This document shows positions 1 to 7,888 of a DNA stretch of 64,000 bases, piece by piece. Positions within the stretch are counted from its first letter, which is position 1. Every line of letters begins with the position of its first letter. The notes beneath the pieces are model-generated. The model was not told the origin of the DNA. It did no database searches and saw only the letters and a program-made list of their open reading frames with translations. The translations under genes and the position numbers were made by a program. Source of the DNA: 4572-104 sp964535005 (lineage in GTDB: Bacteria; Bacillota_I; Bacilli_A; Izemoplasmatales; Hujiaoplasmataceae); NCBI GenBank assembly GCA_964535005.1, contig CAZHSG010000002.1, positions 1 through 64,000 of the forward strand, read 5' to 3'.

Positions 1-2667
1 TAGCGTTAATAATTACGGAACCAAATAGTATATCTGATTTTGCTGTATCTAAGACGGTAGAGTCACCATCCTCAGCTAGATTATTTAAAATAGTAATATC
101 TATAGCTACATTATTTATATCTGTAATACCTAAAACTTCAAGTGCTTTAAAGGTAGCTATTAACTCTGCTCTAAATATAAAGTCTACCTCGTCGCCAACA
201 GGACCTTTTGTAACTACTGTAGAAGCAGGTACTTTAATAACATCTGTTAAGTCTAATAGTTGTTTAGCAACTGTTGCATGTAGGATTGAAGAGTCTAGTA
301 ATGTTTCAACATTAGCAGTTATTACTCCTAAATCAAGTGTATCAATTGCTTCAAAATCTTGGATATCTAGGATTAGTACTGCTTTTAATATATTTGTTAA
401 CTCAGTTTCTGAGATAATATTTGTTCCATCTGCTTCTACTGTTCTTATTACAGAATCGTCTTCTGCTATATAAGGAACAATAACTAATGCTGAATCACCT
501 TCTGTAAAGTCAATCAAGTATTTTGAAAGTGTAGCGTTAATAATTACGGAACCAAATAGTATATCTGATTTTGCTGTATCTAAGACAGTAGAGTCATCAT
601 CCTCAGCTAGATTATTTAAAATAGAAATATCTATGGCTACATTATTTATATCTGTAATCCCTAAAACACTTAGGGCATCAAATGTGGCTTCTAATTCTAC
701 TTTTAATATAAAATCTACTTCGTCGCCAACTGGACCTTTTGTAACTACTGTAGAAGCAGGTACTTTAATAACATCTGTTAAGTCTAATAATTGTTTAGTT
801 ACTGTTGCGTGTAGAATTGATGAATCTAATAAAATTGCAACATTATCAATTATTACGTCTAAATCAAGCGTATCAATTGTTTCAAAGTCTTGAATATCTA
901 GTATTAATACAGCTTTTAATATGTTAGTTAACTCAGTTTCTGAGATAATATTTGTTCCATCTGCTTCTACTGTTCTTATTACAGAATCGTCTTCTGCTAT
1001 ATAAGGAACAATAACTAAAGCTGCGTCCCCTTCAGTAAAGTCAATTAAGTATTTAGAAAGGGTAGCGTTAATAATTACGGAGCCAAATAGTATATCTGAT
1101 TTTGCTGTATCTAATATGGTTGGATTTCCATCTTCAGCTAGGTTGTTTAAGATTGAAATATCTATAGTAACATTATTAATATCTGTGATTCCTAAAACAC
1201 TTAGGGCATCAAAAGTTGCCTGTAGTTCCGCTTTTAAAATGAAGTCTACTTCATCTCCAACTGGACCTTTATTGATGACAGTTGAAGCTGGAACTTTAAT
1301 TACATCTGTTAGGTCTAATAATTGTTTTGATACTGTTGCGTGTAGAATTGATGAATCCAATAAAATTGCAACATTATCAATTATTACGTCTAAATCAAGC
1401 GTATCAATTGTTTCAAAGTCTTGAATATCTAGTATTAATACAGCTTTTAATATGTTAGTTAACTCAGTTTCTGAGATAATATTTGTTCCATCTGCTTCTA
1501 CTGTTCTTATTACAGAATCATCTTCGGCTATGTATGGAACTACTACCATCGCAGCGTCACCTTCGGTAAAGTCTATTAAATATTTTGAAAGTGTAGCGTT
1601 AATAATGGTTGAACCAAATAATAAATCGGACTTAGTCGTATCTAAAACAGTCGGTTGACCTTCAACCGCTAAGTTATTTAATATTGATATATCTATAGCT
1701 ACATTGTTTATATCAGTTATCCCTAAAACTTCTAGGGCATCAAATGTAGCTTGTAGTTCTGTTTTCAAAATAAAATCTGTTGTTAGTCCTACTGGACCAG
1801 TAGTAACTATTGTTGATGCTGGAACTTTAATTACATCGGTTAAATTCAACAATTGTTTAGATACTGTTGCATGAAGTATTGATGATTCCAATAATGCAGA
1901 AACATTATCAAGAATTAAACTCAAATCAAGAGTTTCTATATTGTTGAAATCAGATATGTCTAAAGCAAGTACTCCTTCTAATATATTTGTTAATTCAACT
2001 TCAGTTATATATTCAGTTCCATCTAAAGCATCGATTTCTCTTATCACCGTGCCGTCTTCAGCTAGATAAGGTACAACAACTATCGCACCTTCACCTTCAG
2101 CAAATTCAATTATATAAGAAGACAATGTAGCGTTAATTACCATTGATGCGAACAATAATTCAGCTTTATCTGGATCCAACGTGGTTGAATCATCTTCCAA
2201 AGCAAGATTAGTTAATATTGAAGCATCTACTTCTATATTGTTTATATCATCTATTCCTAAAACCGAAATTGCTAAGAAAGCACTTTTGATTTCTTGCTTG
2301 CTAACAACATCCATATCAACTTTATCAACTTTAATAGTTGTTAAAGCTGAACCAGGAACTGTTAATACATCTCCACCCATTTCTAGTATCAAATTACCAA
2401 CTGTGGCAGCTAATATATCAGAAGTTAATAGTATATCGATATTATCTCCAGACAAAGCTAACATTCCAGCTACATTAAATCCTAATTCAGCACATTCATC
2501 ATCACCAACTGGACAAACAAGTTCAGTTACTATCATATGAACAGCAGCTACTACGTTCTGCAGTTCAGATTTTAGTAAATAACCATCAACTTCATCAAAG
2601 ACTGAATCTGGCATAATAATTGTGAACTGGTCACCTAGGTCTAACTCGGTTATGTATTGAGTAATAG
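1..2667 (-). repeat. In-frame tandem repeats, period 531-540 nt
   Basis: The landmark tagcgttaat recurs at 1, 532, 1063 and 1594, exactly 531 nt (177 codons) apart. A related copy follows at 2128 (534 nt later) and a more divergent one near 2668. The copies at 1, 532 and 1063 share long identical stretches; for example the blocks around 900-990 and 1431-1520 are virtually identical. The units at 1594 and 2128 are progressively more diverged. The array continues beyond the left edge of the window. Confidence 0.9.
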
Positions 2668-4462
2668 TTGCGACTAGAATCTTTGATTCAAACAAAGCAT
2701 TTATATTGTCTGGGTCTAGGTCAGCTATGAAATTAATATCCATGTTTTCTAAGTCAAAAGAATCTAGATCTCCAGCAAGAGCATTGATAGCGAGTAAAAT
2801 GTTGCGTAATTCACCATTTACTAGAATATCTCCATCTGAATTTAATTCGTCTAACCATACTATATCATCAGGAATATTTAGAAACGATAATTGTTCGCTA
2901 AAGGCATCCCCACTTAATATATTGATCATTGCATTAGTAATAATCTGTGAACGTAATAAAACAAGAAAATTAACTTCCGAAAATGATGACAATAAAGCCA
3001 TTGCATCAACTTCTTGGAAATCTCCGATTGTTAAGTTAGTATTTAAAATTTCTCCAGCAACAGCACCAATAGCTGCGAATTCATTAGTCCAGTTTATGTT
3101 TTCTGGAACAGTTATAATCGCAGATACTTCAGCCCCTGCCATTTCTAGAACTGGGGCTATTGCTACATAGGCAGCTAGGGTTACTAGAGAAGACTTACCT
3201 AATTCAACAAATAACGCTTCTATTTCATCACCATCTAAAGTGATGGTGTTCAAATCCATTTGATCATTGAGAATACCTGCTGCATTAACAATATCTAATA
3301 CAGTCGCAGCTATTCCTCCTAATTGCACTATTTCTTTTTCCCAATCTATTTCGTATAATTCATCAGTGGGAATATCTATTTCCGTATCAAAGAAATCAGC
3401 ACCTATTTCTACTCCAATTGGTAAAATTGAAGTGAATAAGTTAGATTTAGATAAATCAGTAAAAACACCTCGAATTTCTGCACTAGTTAAATCACCAATA
3501 TCACTAGTAGAAAGAAATTCAGATTCTAATACATTAGACGCAACATTGGAGTATATGCTTAGTTCTTCTCTTATCGCAATTTGTTCATCTTGATAGTCCA
3601 TGGATAAGACCGAGTCAAATAAATAAAGATTTAACGGCATTTCCTCGCCAGAATTTGGACTAGTCATTGTTAATTGGCTTTGAGCAGTGACTATAATATT
3701 TTCGTTATATCCATCTACTAAATCGTTTAAAAACCCAAACGCTTCTTCAACGGTTTGATTACCTACTAGACCACTAACATCCACTAAAGGAATTATGGAA
3801 TCTGTTGGTATATCAAATTGATTAGTATATTCAATTTGTGCCATAGGTGTTGCTTCAGGCGCTGGTAAAGCTGTTAGTAGACTTTCTGAAATACTTATAA
3901 GCCCCCCAAAAATTATCAGAGTAACGTATAAACTAATTCCTCCAGACATAAGTCCAAATAAAGCGCCAATACCTCTGTTTTTTGATTTATAACGTTCTGT
4001 TTTTTTCTTAGATGGGAAGATTATCATTCTTACAATCCAAAAAATCAATCTATATAATATTTGTATTACAGTAAAATATAATATTGTATAAATAATCTTA
4101 ACCACAAATATAGCAAGCGAACTTACTAATTCTAGGAAATGCACATTTGTTAAAGTGCTCTGCAATTCGACCGGCAATAATTCCGCCAGTAATAATGGTA
4201 GAGCTTCCTGTAAAGATGTAACACCAGATAAAGAAGGCATAATTCCGCCGAGTGTACTACCTAAAAATGGCAGGTTCACTGACCATAATAAATTTACTGC
4301 CTGAGTAATCGTTAAAAAGAAAACTGCATAAAAGATGAGTGTTAGTATAAACCCCCACATAGATTTTTTTAGCCCTTTTAAGAACCCAAACAATACTCCT
4401 AATGCTAGGGCACTAAAAAAAGCAATATTAAAGTATAATGCAAAATCCATATCTTGCGACAT
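1..4462 (-). CDS. Giant CvpA-like membrane protein with tandem 177-residue repeats (C-terminus beyond window)
   Basis: One open minus-strand frame runs from ATG 4462, preceded by GGAGGG, to the window edge (at least 1487 codons, no stop). The N-terminus has about four hydrophobic segments (roughly residues 8-28, 34-54, 110-148 and 163-192), with a basic loop (SKKKTERYKSKNR) between the last two. This layout resembles CvpA-family membrane proteins. Acidic, Ile/Leu/Val-rich sequence follows with almost no Cys. From about residue 600 it becomes tandem repeats near 177 residues that grow more alike toward the C-terminus. The orientation of the repeat domain relative to the membrane is not determined. 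I do not recognise a characterised homologue; an adhesin, surface or scaffold role would be a guess. Plus-strand reading frames inside it are antisense shadows. Confidence 0.85.
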   Translation of the reverse strand, partial: MSQDMDFALYFNIAFFSALALGVLFGFLKGLKKSMWGFILTLIFYAVFFLTITQAVNLLWSVNLPFLGSTLGGIMPSLSGVTSLQEALPLLLAELLPVELQSTLTNVHFLELVSSLAIFVVKIIYTILYFTVIQILYRLIFWIVRMIIFPSKKKTERYKSKNRGIGALFGLMSGGISLYVTLIIFGGLISISESLLTALPAPEATPMAQIEYTNQFDIPTDSIIPLVDVSGLVGNQTVEEAFGFLNDLVDGYNENIIVTAQSQLTMTSPNSGEEMPLNLYLFDSVLSMDYQDEQIAIREELSIYSNVASNVLESEFLSTSDIGDLTSAEIRGVFTDLSKSNLFTSILPIGVEIGADFFDTEIDIPTDELYEIDWEKEIVQLGGIAATVLDIVNAAGILNDQMDLNTITLDGDEIEALFVELGKSSLVTLAAYVAIAPVLEMAGAEVSAIITVPENINWTNEFAAIGAVAGEILNTNLTIGDFQEVDAMALLSSFSEVNFLVLLRSQIITNAMINILSGDAFSEQLSFLNIPDDIVWLDELNSDGDILVNGELRNILLAINALAGDLDSFDLENMDINFIADLDPDNINALFESKILVATITQYITELDLGDQFTIIMPDSVFDEVDGYLLKSELQNVVAAVHMIVTELVCPVGDDECAELGFNVAGMLALSGDNIDILLTSDILAATVGNLILEMGGDVLTVPGSALTTIKVDKVDMDVVSKQEIKSAFLAISVLGIDDINNIEVDASILTNLALEDDSTTLDPDKAELLFASMVINATLSSYIIEFAEGEGAIVVVPYLAEDGTVIREIDALDGTEYITEVELTNILEGVLALDISDFNNIETLDLSLILDNVSALLESSILHATVSKQLLNLTDVIKVPASTIVTTGPVGLTTDFILKTELQATFDALEVLGITDINNVAIDISILNNLAVEGQPTVLDTTKSDLLFGSTIINATLSKYLIDFTEGDAAMVVVPYIAEDDSVIRTVEADGTNIISETELTNILKAVLILDIQDFETIDTLDLDVIIDNVAILLDSSILHATVSKQLLDLTDVIKVPASTVINKGPVGDEVDFILKAELQATFDALSVLGITDINNVTIDISILNNLAEDGNPTILDTAKSDILFGSVIINATLSKYLIDFTEGDAALVIVPYIAEDDSVIRTVEADGTNIISETELTNILKAVLILDIQDFETIDTLDLDVIIDNVAILLDSSILHATVTKQLLDLTDVIKVPASTVVTKGPVGDEVDFILKVELEATFDALSVLGITDINNVAIDISILNNLAEDDDSTVLDTAKSDILFGSVIINATLSKYLIDFTEGDSALVIVPYIAEDDSVIRTVEADGTNIISETELTNILKAVLILDIQDFEAIDTLDLGVITANVETLLDSSILHATVAKQLLDLTDVIKVPASTVVTKGPVGDEVDFIFRAELIATFKALEVLGITDINNVAIDITILNNLAEDGDSTVLDTAKSDILFGSVIINA

Positions 4463-4508
4463 AAAATTCCCTCCTTCTTCCTGTATACATAAATATATCT
4501 TATTTTCT

Positions 4509-4528
4509 ATTATACATAATATGTATAA
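4509..4528 (-). promoter_or_regulatory. Probable -10 and overlapping palindrome for the giant repeat gene
   Basis: On the minus strand TATAAT occupies 4514-4509, about 47 nt before the start codon. It lies inside a perfect 19-nt palindrome at 4510-4528, with arms TTATACATA and TATGTATAA around one central base. The -35 is weak (TACAAA at 17 nt). A repressor site over the -10 is plausible but unproven. Confidence 0.5.
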
Positions 4529-4575
4529 CATTTTGTACACAAATACTGAAATTGAACTGTTTTCACCTGATTTAC

Positions 4576-4603
4576 TTGGAATTACCAATAAATATAGTAT
4601 AAT
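4576..4603 (+). promoter_or_regulatory. Sigma-A-type promoter of the protease lipoprotein gene
   Basis: TTGGAA (4576-4581), a 16-nt spacer and TATAAT (4598-4603) lie 28 nt before the ATG at 4632. The ribosome binding site is aaaaaggtga. Confidence 0.7.
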
Positions 4604-4631
4604 ATGCGTATATTTAAAAAGGTGATAACTT

Positions 4632-5489
4632 ATGAAATTAAAAAAACTACTAATATTACTGGTGCTTTTGACATTAATGCCTATTTTAGTAAGTTGTGAT
4701 TTATCGTTTGATTTTTTTACATCAACCACAACTGAAATTATACAGATGTCATCGTTACCGACCGCCATTAATGGCACTATTACATTTGAAGATACCGATT
4801 ATGACGATCTACCAGTTTACATATCTCCAACTTACTCATTAACCAATATAGATGAATATAACAATATACTTCTTGAGACTCAAGACTTTGCTAGACATGC
4901 AAATATTGAAGTTCTAAACACCATGAAAAATGATAGAAATCGCGTTGAAGGTTCAAGTAGCGGCTCGGGATTCATCTTTATGGAAGATGATGAATTCTAC
5001 TACGCTATTACAAATTATCATGTTGTTGATCCAGGTGAATTTTCATCGACTTATGACATTAAAACCTATGAAGATGATATTTTCAATAGCGCTACCTTAA
5101 TAGCTTATGATATAGACATAGATTTAGCAGTCTTAAAATTCCAGAAACTAAGTAGAGAAGCTGTGACTATTATCAACATCTACGAAAGACTCTATTATAA
5201 GTTTAATAGAGGAGAGTTAGTTATAGCCGTTGGTAATCCATTAGACTTAACTAATAACGTTACTTTTGGTGAATTTAAAGGCATGGAAGAAATTGACAAC
5301 GTTGATTATAGTGTCATATACCATGACGCAAAAATATATTCAGGCTCCAGTGGAGGAGCCCTAGTTGATGTTGATGGTATCCTTTTAGGAGTCAATACTT
5401 GGGGAACTGGTGAAAGTGAAGTTTACTCATTTGCAATTCCAAATTATATTGTTTATATTTTCCTAATCAATTACGGAATATTAGATTAA
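4632..5489 (+). CDS. Trypsin-like serine protease lipoprotein
   Basis: This 285-residue secreted lipoprotein has a signal peptide ending in the lipobox LVSC, with Cys22 as the likely lipidated residue. The rest is a chymotrypsin-fold (S1C/DegP-like) protease. The probable triad is His130 (in TNYHVVD), Asp164 (in DIDLAVL) and Ser240 (in SGSSGGAL). A flexible acidic linker of about 80 residues precedes the catalytic domain. There is no PDZ domain, unlike HtrA/DegP, so it is shorter than that family. It is predicted to act on the outer face of the membrane. It is divergent from the giant repeat protein and has its own promoter and terminator. Substrate unknown. Confidence 0.88.
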   Translation: MKLKKLLILLVLLTLMPILVSCDLSFDFFTSTTTEIIQMSSLPTAINGTITFEDTDYDDLPVYISPTYSLTNIDEYNNILLETQDFARHANIEVLNTMKNDRNRVEGSSSGSGFIFMEDDEFYYAITNYHVVDPGEFSSTYDIKTYEDDIFNSATLIAYDIDIDLAVLKFQKLSREAVTIINIYERLYYKFNRGELVIAVGNPLDLTNNVTFGEFKGMEEIDNVDYSVIYHDAKIYSGSSGGALVDVDGILLGVNTWGTGESEVYSFAIPNYIVYIFLINYGILD

Positions 5490-5510
5490 AATTCTAATAT
5501 TCCTTTTTTT
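5475..5510 (+). terminator. Intrinsic terminator of the protease gene
   Basis: Stem GGAATATTAG / CTAATATTCC (5475-5484 and 5494-5503), 9-nt loop, then seven T. It overlaps the protease stop and the stop of the convergent glycosidase gene. The minus strand has no T-run here, so it should work in one direction only. Confidence 0.9.
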
Positions 5511-7888
5511 ATGCTTAGTTCTAATTTTATTTCTTTATGGCTGTTGGACTTGATTTTTATAGTTGTTTTTCCAATTTTACCTGTTGTTTTAACATAAAAA
5601 CCTATACTTCCAGCAATAAGTGCTAAGCTACTTGGTCCAATCAATTCTAAATGCTCAGAAGTTTTGATGCTTATTATTTCATTTGAATAAAGTAAATCAT
5701 TTTCAAACTCATCTTGCATAGCAACTACTACTCTTGTTGCATCATAGGTAAATCCATGTTCTAGTTCTAAGCTATCAGCTTTTGCAACTAAATGGGTTTC
5801 TTTTGACTGGCCTCTTCTTTTGGTTACAACCAATTCATCATCAAGATAACCTTCAAACTTAAATACTACTGGGTTTGTTTCTTGCATCGCAAGGTATTTT
5901 TCATTTAAATCAAAAAGGATTTCATCATTGATGATTTTTCTGGATTTAAGATTTAAATATTTAATTTTGTCTCCAAGTGGCATATTAAAGCCATTTCTGT
6001 TATAACTCAATAATAATTCAGTAATCCTTTTAGCATCCTTTGGTTTAAAATCTTCATTATCTATAATTAAATCCCCAATTAAATCATCAATTATTATTGG
6101 TGCATTAGGAATATCTGAGTAGATTTTCCATTCACTATAATATTCATCGATAAATACATCGTTTTTATATACTTTTACAGAATCGCAATTGGTAAATATC
6201 ACTGTTTCTGGTAATCTAAAGTCTTTGAAATCTCCAGGTATCATATTTGAAGCAACAAATAGAACTGGTTCAGTAGTTTTTAAAGCTTTGTAAGCATAGG
6301 CAGCGTATTTTGGTATTCTAAACATATCCATTACACCATGATGACAAATTCGATCATTTGATCCAAATTGCATATGGGTGTTGTAGTCAGCTAAACACCA
6401 ACCAATAGCTCCTGATATTCTTTTACTAGAATACGCTGAGTCAATTACGTTGGTATGTCTAATTGCTTGTTCAACTCTTCTAACTTCTGGGTCAGTTTTT
6501 TTCGTTGGGAAAACATGACCATTATGCTCTGTAACTAAATAAGGTACATAACCTTTAGTAACGTTTTTAACACTTTCTAACCCCAGATTATTTCCTTTAT
6601 GACTAAAATCGTTATAAGAATAGATATCTTCTAAGAAATCACCCTTTTTAGTATTCCTAACTCCACAAGTTTGTCTTGTTGGGTCTAGACTTCTAGCTAA
6701 TTCATTAGTTTTTTCGTAAAACTCATGATCATCAAGAGACTCATTAATTCTTACACCCCAGGTAATAATTGATGGATGATTATAATGAGTATTTATCATC
6801 GTTTCAATATTTTGATATGTCAACTCTTTAAAGTGTTCACCACCAATATATTGCCAACCAGGGGTTTCTTCTAGAACTAGCAAACCTAATTCATCACATT
6901 TGTTAAGAAAATGTTCGTCTTGCATATAATGAGAAGTCCTAACAATATTACATCCAAAGTCCTTCAAGATTGAAGCATCTGATTCTTGAATTTTTTTAGG
7001 CATTGCATAGCCAACATATGGAAAACTTTGATGTCTATTTAAACCAATAAGCTTAACTGGTTTATTGTTTAGGAAAAAGCCTTCTGGCATAAATTTGACA
7101 GTTCTAAACCCAAATCTTGTTTTAAAGGAATCAATCATGGTATCTCCATCAAAGATTTGAATTTCTAAATCATATAAATTAGGATTTTCAATGTCCCAAC
7201 GTTTAATACCACTTAGTGATGATGTATAGTATTCACGGTCTATAACTTTATTCTCAAAAACTGACTCAAAAGTTTTTACACCGTCTAAGTAAAACATTGT
7301 TTTTACTGTATATTCAGTTTTTTCAAGTTGATTTATTTTCAAATCAATATCTATAATCATTTCATCTTCATGTAATCCACTGGCTTCGGTCGTTGATACA
7401 TGTACCATATCAATATAGGCTTTAGGAAGCACGCTTAATGAGACTTCTCTGTAGATACCACTAAAGGTTAAGTAATCTATTAAATGACCAAATGGCGGTA
7501 TATCTTTGATTTCTGAAGAATCTACAATCACTTGCAAAAGATTAGTTCCTGCTATTGCTTTATTTGTAATATCTACTTTAAATGGTGTGTAACCACCTTC
7601 ATGAATGAGAAGCAATTCACCATTTAAATAAATTTTAGATACATTCATTACACCTTGAAAATCTATGAATAAGTTACTATCCAATAAATCCTTATCAATA
7701 ATGATTTGTTTTGAATAGGTACCAATAAACTGATAATCCTCATCATTGAAGTAATTAAGTGGAATTTCTTTCATAGTGTGAGGTATCATTACTTTTTTTG
7801 TACCTTCTATACTTAGATTATTAATATATGATTCTTTAAATTCTGGAATAAAGTCCCACTCATAATTTAAGCTAATTAACTTTCTCAT
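5486..7888 (-). CDS. Glycoside hydrolase family 2 enzyme (beta-galactosidase/beta-glucuronidase-like)
   Basis: A GH2 enzyme of about 800 residues with no signal peptide, so cytoplasmic. The order is an N-terminal sugar-binding domain (roughly 25-170), an immunoglobulin-like domain (about 175-265) and a TIM barrel (about 270-560), then C-terminal beta domains. The acid/base pair is Asn382-Glu383 in WGVRINESLDD. The probable nucleophile is Glu454 in LVTEHNGH. I chose ATG 7888 because GGAGGAG lies correctly before it; an upstream in-frame ATG at 7930 has no such site and lies further inside the preceding gene. It overlaps the GH36 gene by 17 nt, so the two are probably co-translated. The exact sugar (galactoside or glucuronide) cannot be read from sequence. 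Confidence 0.85.
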   Translation of the reverse strand: MRKLISLNYEWDFIPEFKESYINNLSIEGTKKVMIPHTMKEIPLNYFNDEDYQFIGTYSKQIIIDKDLLDSNLFIDFQGVMNVSKIYLNGELLLIHEGGYTPFKVDITNKAIAGTNLLQVIVDSSEIKDIPPFGHLIDYLTFSGIYREVSLSVLPKAYIDMVHVSTTEASGLHEDEMIIDIDLKINQLEKTEYTVKTMFYLDGVKTFESVFENKVIDREYYTSSLSGIKRWDIENPNLYDLEIQIFDGDTMIDSFKTRFGFRTVKFMPEGFFLNNKPVKLIGLNRHQSFPYVGYAMPKKIQESDASILKDFGCNIVRTSHYMQDEHFLNKCDELGLLVLEETPGWQYIGGEHFKELTYQNIETMINTHYNHPSIITWGVRINESLDDHEFYEKTNELARSLDPTRQTCGVRNTKKGDFLEDIYSYNDFSHKGNNLGLESVKNVTKGYVPYLVTEHNGHVFPTKKTDPEVRRVEQAIRHTNVIDSAYSSKRISGAIGWCLADYNTHMQFGSNDRICHHGVMDMFRIPKYAAYAYKALKTTEPVLFVASNMIPGDFKDFRLPETVIFTNCDSVKVYKNDVFIDEYYSEWKIYSDIPNAPIIIDDLIGDLIIDNEDFKPKDAKRITELLLSYNRNGFNMPLGDKIKYLNLKSRKIINDEILFDLNEKYLAMQETNPVVFKFEGYLDDELVVTKRRGQSKETHLVAKADSLELEHGFTYDATRVVVAMQDEFENDLLYSNEIISIKTSEHLELIGPSSLALIAGSIGFYVKTTGKIGKTTIKIKSNSHKEIKLELSIKKGILEF

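Noticed and set aside
1..2667. Repeat array considered as CRISPR or satellite DNA
   Set aside because: The period is 531 nt, always a multiple of three, and the sequence is one open reading frame with conservative changes, so it is protein repetition.
633..3593. Several plus-strand reading frames of 60-150 codons across 633-3593
   Set aside because: They are all antisense to the continuous repeat-protein frame, share one register, and lack ribosome binding sites; their similarity to each other only mirrors the repeats.
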